Below, piece by piece: positions 1 to 5,399 of a stretch of DNA of 5,405 bases. Position numbers and translations under genes: made by a program. Each line of letters opens with the position of its first letter. Position 1 is the first letter of the stretch. The notes under the pieces were generated by a model. The model was not told the DNA's origin, ran no database searches, and saw only the letters and a program-made list of their open reading frames with translations. Origin of the DNA: an uncultured Pirellulaceae bacterium (GTDB taxonomy: Bacteria > Planctomycetota > Planctomycetia > Pirellulales > Pirellulaceae); NCBI GenBank assembly GCA_947258905.1, contig CAMYKF010000153.1, forward strand, positions 1-5,405, given 5' to 3'.

Positions 1-91
1 CCACGCCACTGTCGATGGCGACGATGGAATCAAACACGCTGGCGTGCTCATCCGAGTCGAGTTGGATGAGGACTTTGGATTGACTGGACAT
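1..91 (-). CDS. Methylene-tetrahydromethanopterin dehydrogenase (MtdA/MtdC-like), 5' end, cut by window edge
   Basis: On the minus strand an ATG at 91-89 opens a frame that runs off the left edge after about 30 codons. It reads MSSQSKVLIQLDSDEHASVF and then DSIVAIDSGV. From memory this matches the N-terminus of Methylobacterium MtdA (MSKKLLFQFDTDATPSVFD, then a D-G-G-A-D segment): the QLD-x-D, SVFD and D-x-G-x-D elements line up. MtdA and planctomycete MtdC oxidise methylene-H4MPT to methenyl-H4MPT with NAD(P), the step after Fae, which lies just upstream on the same strand. Thirty residues cannot separate MtdA from MtdC, so no symbol is given. There is no good Shine-Dalgarno; a G8 tract ends 14 nt before the ATG. 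These bases are also copy 1 of a 166-bp tandem repeat, so they could be another truncated copy with the intact gene further left. Having an ATG, unlike copy 2, favours the real gene. Confidence 0.68.
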   Translation of the reverse strand, partial: MSSQSKVLIQLDSDEHASVFDSIVAIDSGV

Positions 92-105
92 GAATGCGAT
101 GGTGT

Positions 106-153
106 CCCCCCCCTCATCCGGCCTTCGGCCACCTTCTCCCTCGAGGGAGAAGG
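106..153. repeat. Palindromic intergenic-type element, copy 1
   Basis: The element opens with a C8 tract (106-113), continues through ctcatccggccttcggcc and ends in a perfect 22-bp palindrome at 132-153 (cttctccc-tcga-gggagaag core). A small GGCC-TTC-GGCC hairpin precedes it at about 120-130. The look is that of a short dispersed palindromic element: C-rich and potentially cruciform as DNA or a strong stem as RNA. I recall similar 'cccctcatccggcc...ttctccc' sequences scattered between genes in many GC-rich bacteria, but cannot confirm that here. In the minus direction it lies directly upstream of the dehydrogenase start and could affect its expression. Confidence 0.7.
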
Positions 154-166
154 GGTGTGGTTGAAT

Positions 167-257
167 CCACGCCACTGTCGATGGCGACGATGGAATCAAA
201 CACGCTGGCGTGCTCATCCGAGTCGAGTTGGATGAGGACTTTGGAATGACTGGATAT
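167..257 (-). pseudogene. Truncated duplicate of the dehydrogenase 5' end (start codon lost)
   Basis: This is the copy-2 equivalent of 1-91. The position matching the ATG (257-255) reads ATA, and codon 4 is CAT (His) rather than CAA (Gln). All other codons up to the GVD segment are identical to copy 1. After that the frame enters the palindromic element (S-T-T-P-L-L-P-R-G-R-R...) and stops at a TGA at 116-114. It lacks a canonical start and over 85% of a ~290-residue dehydrogenase, so it cannot encode the enzyme. It is best read as a by-product of the tandem duplication. Transcripts reading from fae towards the dehydrogenase would pass through it. Confidence 0.82.
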
Positions 258-271
258 GTATGCGATGGTGT

Positions 272-319
272 CCCCCCCCTCATCCGGCCTTCGGCCACCT
301 TCTCCCTCGAGGGAGAAGG
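272..319. repeat. Palindromic intergenic-type element, copy 2
   Basis: This is the second copy of the same element, offset by exactly 166 bp: a C8 tract at 272-279, the GGCC-TTC-GGCC hairpin, and the perfect 22-bp palindrome at 298-319. It is identical to copy 1 across these 48 bases. Divergence between copies begins immediately after the palindrome (320, 323, 325). It lies 42 bp past the fae stop codon, where its stem could act as a 3' stabiliser or partial terminator for the fae transcript. No T-tract follows on the minus strand, so a classical intrinsic terminator is not supported. Confidence 0.7.
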
Positions 320-332
320 AGTATCGTTGAAT

Positions 333-366
333 CCACGCCACTGTCGATGGCGACGATGGAATCAAA
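333..366 (-). pseudogene. 34-bp third remnant of the dehydrogenase 5' region, overlapping the fae stop
   Basis: On the minus strand these bases are identical to codons about 20-31 of the dehydrogenase start (F-D-S-I-V-A-I-D-S-G-V). Identity ends exactly at 366, within the last sense codon of fae. The shared TTTGA supplies the fae stop codon (TGA, 364-362). This marks one end point of the duplication or insertion. It has no coding capacity of its own. Confidence 0.75.
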
Positions 367-859
367 AACCGCGGAAGGGGTGGGCGGCATCGGCCTTGCC
401 CGCCAGCATTTCGCTCGCCGACGGCTTGTTGCCCATGGCATTGACGATGGCCATTTTGGTGGCTTCGTAATTGTAATCGTGGATCTTCTTGTCGTCCTCG
501 GCTTCCGGATGAATGAACACACCACAAACGATCACCAGATTTTCTGCCTGGTCGGCCGGAATCACACCTGCCTCGACACTGTCGGCGACAGCGCTGGCAA
601 CGGCGGCCTGCGCGGGACCGAACATTTGCACAGCCTGTTTCATTCCCTTGATCGTCACCTTGGTAACCATCACCGTGGCAGGCTTGACTGCGAGGTTGGG
701 AGTCAGGACCGCGAGCAAGTTCGTATGGCCTTCGCTTTGGGTGGCCAGAGCGCTGGCAAACGCCTGGCCCACGGGTCCATCCTTGCTGCCGATCAGCAAG
801 TCGATATGAGCAATTTCATTTCCGTCGCCTGCAAGCGCTTCGCCGATGAACATGGACAT
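362..859 (-). CDS. fae: Formaldehyde-activating enzyme (5,6,7,8-tetrahydromethanopterin hydro-lyase)
   Basis: Fae catalyses condensation of formaldehyde with H4MPT to methylene-H4MPT, the entry step of cytoplasmic H4MPT-linked formaldehyde oxidation and detoxification. The 165-residue product is close to the usual ~170. It has the family signatures in order: GEALAGDGNE (6-15), AHIDL (17-21) with H18 matching the catalytic His17 of Methylobacterium Fae, LLAVLTPNL (48-56), QAVQMFGPAQ (75-84), GVFIHPEA (113-120), YNYEATKMAI (129-138) and C-terminal HPF (160-162). There is no signal peptide. The first ATG (859-857) is preferred over the one two codons on, because CTCC at 867-870 (GGAG on this strand) lies 7 nt upstream. 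The stop TGA lies inside the 166-bp repeat, and the likely methylene-H4MPT dehydrogenase gene follows on the same strand. A bacterial Fae-like paralogue is possible, but similarity is strong across the full length. Confidence 0.96.
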   Translation of the reverse strand: MSMFIGEALAGDGNEIAHIDLLIGSKDGPVGQAFASALATQSEGHTNLLAVLTPNLAVKPATVMVTKVTIKGMKQAVQMFGPAQAAVASAVADSVEAGVIPADQAENLVIVCGVFIHPEAEDDKKIHDYNYEATKMAIVNAMGNKPSASEMLAGKADAAHPFRGF

Positions 860-983
860 ATTTGATCTCCGGATTCAATGCTGGTGAATATGTAGTCAGG
901 TGACAAACCCCGATTCATAACCGATAACAGCGGTGAAGTTAACAAACGAGAACCCAATTGCAACCACCCACGGCTGATTCACC
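860..983. promoter_or_regulatory. Divergent intergenic region between fae and the ATP-grasp gene
   Basis: This 124-bp spacer separates two divergent genes, so it should hold both promoters. It is more AT-rich than the flanking genes. I could not place convincing -35/-10 pairs; planctomycete promoters are poorly defined. It contains GGTGA motifs at 883, 899 and 932, and a TTCAC-C-GTGAA inverted repeat (978-988) covering the GTG start of the plus-strand gene. These could be regulator sites, but the motif is short and chance is not excluded. Confidence 0.4.
867..870 (-). promoter_or_regulatory. Shine-Dalgarno for fae
   Basis: GGAG on the minus strand with 7 nt between it and the ATG at 859-857. 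It selects the first of two nearby in-frame ATGs (859 rather than 853). Confidence 0.6.
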
Positions 984-2120
984 GTGAACACGGATTCACA
1001 GCGTCGATTCATCGCGGCTGCCGCATCCGCTCGGGCATTGGCCAGGTCAATTGTCACCGCGGGATACGCGTGCCATGCCGTCGACCTGTTTGCCGATTGG
1101 GATACGAATCAGTTGTGTGAAACGACGCAGGCCGCCGACATGGCTGCTGTCGTCGATCACGTGGCCATGCATGCCGATCATTGCCAGGTGGTATTGGGCG
1201 GAGCCATGGAAAACCACATGAGACGGCTGGCTGACGCAGTGCAGGACCTGGCCATTTGCGGCAGCCCGGTCGCCGCCATCCAAAAATGCCGCGACCCGTT
1301 CTTTCTGCACCGAACGCTGACCAGCGCCGATCTGCCAGCGCTGGCCGTCGCAGATCACTACCCTGCTGATGGCAAGCCATGGATGGCCAAGCCTGTTTGC
1401 TCGTCTGGTGGCACGGGAATCACTCGCACGGGTGAAGACTCGCCAGCCCGCGTTCCCGCGACTGACCACGTCTACTTTCAACAGTCTATTGCCGGACCAG
1501 TTGTTGGCGTAACGTTTGTGGCGGATTCAAGGCAATGCCGCTATCTGGGATCGGCGTGGCAAATCGTTGAGCCGCTGGGGCAAAACGAATTCGCGTATCA
1601 CGGTTCAATCGGTCCGGTGGAATTGGCTGACAGTATGGTCGAGTCGCTTCGCGATATCGGCGAGTCGCTGCGGCAAGCCTGCGGACTGGTCGGCTGGTTT
1701 GGGGTCGATTTTGTTTTACAGGATCAAACACCGTGGTTGCTGGAGGTGAACCCCCGATACACGGCTTCCATGGAAATCCACGAGCGGGCGACCGGACAAT
1801 CCTTGTTTGCGCGACATCTGGCTGGCTGCAAAAACAAGTCGAGCACGGAAGGCGATGAGCGAAAACACTCAGGCATGTTTGGCAAACGTTATGTGTTCAA
1901 CGATTTGAAAAGGACATTGGCAATCGACGCCGAATTGCATTTGCAGTTGCAAGATTCCGGGCGAGGCATGTTGCCAAAAGTCACCGACATTCCGCGTGAG
2001 GGAACCGTGATTCAACCTGGCCAGCCGATTTGTACCGTCTGGTCGGCTGGTGACGACGCAGAATCCATAAATCTCGAACTGGTCCGGAAAGTGCGGTACT
2101 TGCTTATTCGACTTTCTTGA
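984..2120 (+). CDS. ATP-grasp ligase-like protein (COG2232 type), probable H4MPT-associated
   Basis: The 378-residue protein has a COG2232-like layout. An N-terminal nucleotide-fold segment carries ASARALARS (15-23) and AVDLFAD (32-38). The ATP-grasp core has K136-P followed by the glycine-rich loop SSGGTGI (140-146), Q166/Q167 in the YFQQ hinge strand, GWFGVDF (237-243) and the metal-binding EVNPRYTAS (254-262, E254 and N256). A C-terminal segment follows (TDIPREGTVI, 334-343, then GQPICTV), as in archaeal relatives. Such proteins join a carboxylate to an amine or thiol through an acyl-phosphate. Relatives lie in H4MPT gene clusters of methylotrophs, and divergence from fae supports a role in cofactor synthesis, but the substrate is unknown. 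It begins at GTG: an in-frame TGA at 975-977 rules out a longer start, and no later ATG precedes the conserved ASAR segment. No Shine-Dalgarno is evident, so initiation may be weak or leaderless. Confidence 0.88.
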   Translation: MNTDSQRRFIAAAASARALARSIVTAGYACHAVDLFADWDTNQLCETTQAADMAAVVDHVAMHADHCQVVLGGAMENHMRRLADAVQDLAICGSPVAAIQKCRDPFFLHRTLTSADLPALAVADHYPADGKPWMAKPVCSSGGTGITRTGEDSPARVPATDHVYFQQSIAGPVVGVTFVADSRQCRYLGSAWQIVEPLGQNEFAYHGSIGPVELADSMVESLRDIGESLRQACGLVGWFGVDFVLQDQTPWLLEVNPRYTASMEIHERATGQSLFARHLAGCKNKSSTEGDERKHSGMFGKRYVFNDLKRTLAIDAELHLQLQDSGRGMLPKVTDIPREGTVIQPGQPICTVWSAGDDAESINLELVRKVRYLLIRLS

Positions 2121-2122
2121 AT

Positions 2123-2155
2123 TGGCAACGCGCCCAAGTAAACTGGAAACGCGCC
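2123..2155 (+). repeat. Imperfect 12-bp direct repeat with 21-bp spacing
   Basis: TGGCAACGCGCC (2123-2134) and TGGAAACGCGCC (2144-2155) match at 11 of 12 bases and start 21 bp apart, about two helical turns. They lie in the 72-bp gap before the large surface-type protein gene. This could be a binding site for a dimeric regulator, or chance in GC-rich DNA. Confidence 0.35.
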
Positions 2156-2181
2156 GCCTTGATTCGCCTCCTGTCTTCCAC

Positions 2182-2186
2182 GAGGG
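2182..2186 (+). promoter_or_regulatory. Shine-Dalgarno for the LEPR-XLL-type gene
   Basis: GAGGG with 6 nt to the GTG at 2193. It supports the GTG start, which places the LEDRRVL motif at residues 18-24, the usual N-terminal location of this motif in planctomycete proteins. Confidence 0.55.
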
Positions 2187-2192
2187 TCTGCT

Positions 2193-4853
2193 GTGTCCAA
2201 ACGTCGCAACATCGGTCCCAATGAACTCTTCGAGTTCGAGAAACTGGAGGACCGCCGCGTCCTCGATGCAAATTTCCTGCTGGGCGGATCGCAACTAATT
2301 CTCAATGGCTGGGCTGCGGCCGACACGCTGACCATACGCGAAGATGCACCGGGCGATGCCTATATCTTCGAGCTGGCGATTGGCACCTGGAATGGTGTTG
2401 ATGGCAGTGGAGTCCAGGGCAATGGCCTGCATCAATTGCGGGCTGCCAAATCCACGATCGATGCGCTGGCAAGTGGAATTCAGGTCGGCGAAGCGCAAGG
2501 CACGGCGATGTTTGACACCGTATTTGAAAGTGTCGACTTCTCCGGTCTGGACGGTTTGTTCCTTATGGACACGATCAGCATCCGGCAAGCCGTTGGTTCC
2601 ACGCTGCTGACCGCGGATGCTCAGTTTGGCGTGGCCCAGGAACTGATTCTCGCTACCAACGCGACATTTCGCGCGAACGGCGATGTCCTGTTGTTGGCAG
2701 GTTCGGATATTCGGATCGGCCACGAGGTCGCTGCGGGGCAACCGGCCGCGGCCCGCATAACCGGGGCGGCGCGGTTTGAGGCCACAGGCAACCTTGAATT
2801 TGTTGGCAACACGCAGCGATTGAGTTTCAGTGCGGGCGGCACCGCAGACATAACAGAGAAAAGTGCCCTGGTTCTGTTCGGAAATAACCAGACGGGTGGC
2901 TTGCTGCAAATCGATGCGCGGCGGGCGATGATTGCCGATTACGGCACCGATATTGTGGCCCCTGAGATGTTGCTGGCTGGAAAATTCATCCTGCTGGGGA
3001 CTTCGCCGCAGGACTCGATTAACGTCGGTGGCTTTGCCAGTCTGTCGAGCAGCAATGGCATTTATCTGGCTTCACAGGCCACCATCCACATTGGTGAGTT
3101 GCAGTTCAACAGCGGTGGATTCATCCACGCCACGGTAGACAGCGACATCCGGCTGGTCGGCAGCAACACCGCGGATGCCACCTACATCAAGTCATCTGGA
3201 TCGGTCACCGACTCGCCGACAACCACGATTCACCTCAACGGCAATCTGATGCTCGACGCGTGGGCGATTTCGCTGGCCGAAAATCCTGCCAATGAACTGG
3301 TGGCGGCCGGCCGGGCCACACTAACTGCTCCACAATTGATCGCCATTGGTGCCTCTGATGTTCTGGTCAATCCGAATGCGGCGACTGTCGCCTTTGGCCA
3401 ACTCAAGTTCGTTTCGGAGGGATATGTGACGATCAACGAGTCGGATGGCATGTACCTGATCGGGACCAACCAGGCCGCCCATTTCGATTTGCGGAGCCGC
3501 GGATATTTGCAAAACGCGCCCGGCCTGGATCTCAACGTGGAGAGCGTTGCCAATTTCCAGTCGAATGAGGGCATTTACCTGGGCAATAACAGTTCCGACA
3601 CCATTCATGTTTGTGGCGAGACCCATTTTTCAGCACCCCAACAGGTAACGGTTGGTGCCGAATCGCAGTTCACAACGCCGGTCTACTTTGCGAACTCCGG
3701 TCATGTTGACATCAACCGTGATGCCACCAGTTGCGACGTGCAGCACATGCTCGAGCAACTGAATGACGCTTTGCCAGATGGCTGGAGCTATCAGCTGTAT
3801 GACGATGGACCGGATATTCGCCTGGTGACTTACGATGCCAACGGCAACGCCGCCACCCGAGTTCGCTTTGGATCGGCAGGCGTCATCTCGTCGGTTGTCG
3901 ATGCGAGGACGGGGCGCAACCTGTTGGCACCCTCCTATCAGGGCGAGGTGACCGATCGGGTTGTTCAGTGGACGATCTGGGAGGTTGGCAAGAACGCCGT
4001 TTACGATGTGCCTGGTTTACCCGGCTGGGAGGATCGGTTCAACATGACGCAGGCCGGCACGTTTTCCGGCGCGTTGCAGGGCACCACCGACGTGGAGCTG
4101 AATTCAGCGGAGGGGCAACTGGATGTGTGGGCCGTTGTCGACCGGCAATGGAAATCGGAACTGGAACCGTTCATGGATGGCGAAATCACCACTTTAACAC
4201 GCACCCAGATGCTCGATGGTGGTGGCATGCTTGTGCGACGCGTGTTGCAGCTGGGTGAAACCCGCCGACTGGGTACGCAAATCACGATCGACAGCCCTTA
4301 TCTCGTTGGCTGGAACACGTTCTCCGACAGCGTGTTCGATTCGCTGGCCATCAGCATCGATGCCCAGGGTAATCCCGATGTATGGTGGGACGACTCGCAG
4401 ATTCCCTACTTCCCCAATACGCGGGTAAACGAAACTCGGGGTTGGGCGACCGTTTACGACCGGGACAACCTGGCCAGCGGACAAACCATGTCTGTCATTT
4501 TTGGCAACGAGGAAGGCATCGTTCACAAGGGAGACGGAACGACGGGTGATCCGAGATATTTTGTCTACAACTCGATGAATTTTGACGGTGGCATGGCCAT
4601 CAATCCCGGGCTGGCAACCTGGCAGATGCCCGTAGGAACGATTGTCGACCAGTATTATTTGATACTGCCCGGCCAGGGCATTGATGCCGAGACGCCGGTG
4701 GTGCTGGACGAGTTAGCAGAGCGGCTGCCGGCTCCGCAAATCTATCATCCGGGCTCGACGCTGCCGGCCGACGTGGCTGAAATTGCAGATCGACTGAGTC
4801 AATTGGCCAGCGAGTCACGCACGGCCACCGACCACATCGGTACGTTGCTGTAA
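2193..4853 (+). CDS. Large LEPR-XLL-type planctomycete protein with beta-rich tandem repeats; function unknown
   Basis: The 886-residue protein begins at GTG. Near the N-terminus is FEFEKLEDRRVLDANF (13-28), a variant of the LEPR-XLL motif of planctomycete secreted or giant proteins, which may act in sorting. No classical hydrophobic signal peptide is visible. Residues ~128-510 are glycine-, asparagine- and beta-rich and resolve into tandem repeats starting at IRIG (173), ILLG (266), ISLA (359) and IYLG (461), plus a possible half-unit at 128. The style recalls adhesin beta-helices. Residues ~585-835 form a separate tryptophan- and aspartate-rich region (VQWTIWEVGKN, WWDDSQIPYF, RYFVYNSMNFDGG) that looks like a beta-sandwich and could bind or process carbohydrate; this is inference. 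The tail (840-886) is polar and partly amphipathic. Only two cysteines are present (474, 514). A cell-surface role is likely; nothing ties it to C1 metabolism except position. Confidence 0.85.
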   Translation: MSKRRNIGPNELFEFEKLEDRRVLDANFLLGGSQLILNGWAAADTLTIREDAPGDAYIFELAIGTWNGVDGSGVQGNGLHQLRAAKSTIDALASGIQVGEAQGTAMFDTVFESVDFSGLDGLFLMDTISIRQAVGSTLLTADAQFGVAQELILATNATFRANGDVLLLAGSDIRIGHEVAAGQPAAARITGAARFEATGNLEFVGNTQRLSFSAGGTADITEKSALVLFGNNQTGGLLQIDARRAMIADYGTDIVAPEMLLAGKFILLGTSPQDSINVGGFASLSSSNGIYLASQATIHIGELQFNSGGFIHATVDSDIRLVGSNTADATYIKSSGSVTDSPTTTIHLNGNLMLDAWAISLAENPANELVAAGRATLTAPQLIAIGASDVLVNPNAATVAFGQLKFVSEGYVTINESDGMYLIGTNQAAHFDLRSRGYLQNAPGLDLNVESVANFQSNEGIYLGNNSSDTIHVCGETHFSAPQQVTVGAESQFTTPVYFANSGHVDINRDATSCDVQHMLEQLNDALPDGWSYQLYDDGPDIRLVTYDANGNAATRVRFGSAGVISSVVDARTGRNLLAPSYQGEVTDRVVQWTIWEVGKNAVYDVPGLPGWEDRFNMTQAGTFSGALQGTTDVELNSAEGQLDVWAVVDRQWKSELEPFMDGEITTLTRTQMLDGGGMLVRRVLQLGETRRLGTQITIDSPYLVGWNTFSDSVFDSLAISIDAQGNPDVWWDDSQIPYFPNTRVNETRGWATVYDRDNLASGQTMSVIFGNEEGIVHKGDGTTGDPRYFVYNSMNFDGGMAINPGLATWQMPVGTIVDQYYLILPGQGIDAETPVVLDELAERLPAPQIYHPGSTLPADVAEIADRLSQLASESRTATDHIGTLL
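2709..3722 (+). repeat. Protein-level tandem repeats (~93-102 residues) inside the LEPR-XLL-type gene
   Basis: Units begin at residues 173, 266, 359 and 461, giving periods of 93, 93 and 102. Shared features in order are a strand I-x-[LI]-[GA], a G-x-A-x-[LF] strand about 15-20 residues on, an L-x-F-x-[SA]-x-G turn (210-216, 303-309, 404-410), a [IM]-x-L-x-G-[TSN]-N strand (VLFGNN 227, RLVGSN 320, YLIGTN 421), and a short variable end before the next unit. The fourth unit stops after its first half (YFANSGHVDI). Repeats are diverged and not visible as DNA repeats, indicating an old duplication within the gene. Confidence 0.6.
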
Positions 4854-4888
4854 AGAGTGCTGGCAACCAGGCAAATCTGCCGAACAAT

Positions 4889-4926
4889 GGCTCGGCAAGC
4901 CAGTCAACGAGTTGAACAACCGAGCC
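4889..4926. terminator. Inverted repeats between convergent genes, possible bidirectional terminator
   Basis: GGCTCGG (4889-4895) pairs with CCGAGCC (4920-4926). Inside lies TCAAC-GA-GTTGA (4904-4915), and outside GCTGGC (4859-4864) pairs with GCCAGC (4929-4934). The 72-bp gap separates the stop codons of two convergent genes. No T-run follows on either strand, so this is not a typical intrinsic terminator; it may only block readthrough or stabilise 3' ends. The right arm touches the acetyltransferase stop codon. Confidence 0.3.
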
Positions 4927-5399
4927 TAGCCAGCCAAACGGGCAATGCGGTTAACAGGATCAACCGATTCGATGGCGGACTTCAGACGATAGTGCATGAC
5001 GTATGCGTCTTCGGTGGTATCGTCATAATAATCCCGCAGCACGGACATGGCCCGGAATCCCATCTTGCGAAAGAATATCTGGGCAGCGAGATTCGTCTCG
5101 CGTACTTCCAGCACAATGCGGCTGCGACGCTGCTGGGAAAGCTTGCCAATCAGCTTGTCGGCCATCTGGCGACCGATGTTGCGTCGACGGCAATCCGGCC
5201 GCACGGCAAAGTTCAGGATGTGCAGCTGGTTCTTGTGCAACTCGTAGATCATGAAGCCGACGATTCGATTGTCATGTTCGGCAACCATGCCAATGCAATT
5301 GCGTTGCCGAAGACAGCGTATGAAGTCTTCTTCGGACCACGGGAATTCAAAACTGCCTTGCTCGATATTCAGTACTTCCGGCATATCGCGTCGAATCAT
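4926..5399 (-). CDS. rimI: GNAT acetyltransferase, RimI-like ([ribosomal protein bS18]-alanine N-acetyltransferase)
   Basis: RimI transfers acetyl from acetyl-CoA to the N-terminal alanine of ribosomal protein S18 in the cytoplasm. The 157-residue frame (usual ~150) shows the RimI order: IEQGSFEFPWSEEDF (12-26, compare IEQ...FPWSEK in E. coli), acetyl-CoA motif A NFAVRPDCRRRNIGR (63-77), LEVRETN (97-103) with E98 matching the catalytic E. coli E103, and FFRKMGF (109-115), then RDYYDDTTEDAYVM (122-135). Two departures: the first glycine of R-x-x-G-x-G is Asn74, and the residue aligned with E. coli Tyr115 is Phe110. The ATG at 5399-5397 is only 6 bases from the edge with no upstream stop, so the true start may lie outside the window. 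A RimI-like GNAT with another protein substrate is possible. It converges on the large plus-strand gene. Confidence 0.85.
   Translation of the reverse strand: MIRRDMPEVLNIEQGSFEFPWSEEDFIRCLRQRNCIGMVAEHDNRIVGFMIYELHKNQLHILNFAVRPDCRRRNIGRQMADKLIGKLSQQRRSRIVLEVRETNLAAQIFFRKMGFRAMSVLRDYYDDTTEDAYVMHYRLKSAIESVDPVNRIARLAG

Larger units (their letters stand above)
1..366. repeat. 166-bp tandem direct repeat, 2 full copies plus 34-bp partial third
   Basis: Copies start at 1, 167 and 333 (each with ccacgccactgtcgatggcg), giving a constant period of 166. By eye copies 1 and 2 differ at six positions: 80/246, 89/255, 93/259, 154/320, 157/323 and 159/325, about 96% identity. Three differences cluster at the dehydrogenase start codon and three just past the palindrome. 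The third copy matches only through 366, where the end of fae begins. On the minus strand each full unit consists of a short leader, the first ~30 dehydrogenase codons, then a palindromic element. 166 is not a multiple of three, so the copies are in different frames. The array may extend beyond the left edge. High identity suggests recent duplication or ongoing homogenisation. Confidence 0.95.

Noticed and set aside
1..91. Assignment as MtdB
   Set aside because: The MtdB N-terminus as I recall it (SILHMLTPLKHMSPFDVN) fits poorly; the QLD-x-D and SVFD pattern fits MtdA/MtdC.
298..319. Intrinsic terminator for fae
   Set aside because: The palindrome could form a strong stem, but no T-tract follows in the minus direction, and the same sequence also sits upstream of the dehydrogenase start.
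1..366. CRISPR array
   Set aside because: The repeated unit is 166 bp and contiguous with no variable spacers; it contains coding sequence of a dehydrogenase.
114..527. Minus-strand 137-residue open frame overlapping fae and the repeat
   Set aside because: It runs out of frame through fae, has no family resemblance in that part, and only picks up the duplicated dehydrogenase fragment by chance.
260..865. Plus-strand 201-residue open frame opposite fae
   Set aside because: It is antisense to a confidently identified gene, with composition typical of a reverse-strand shadow in GC-rich DNA.
860..983. Specific sigma-70 promoters in the divergent spacer
   Set aside because: No -35/-10 pair with acceptable spacing stood out on either strand; naming one would be guesswork.
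2295..2909. Minus-strand 204-residue open frame inside the large gene
   Set aside because: It is a shadow of the 886-residue coding frame; it has no motif and no ribosome site.
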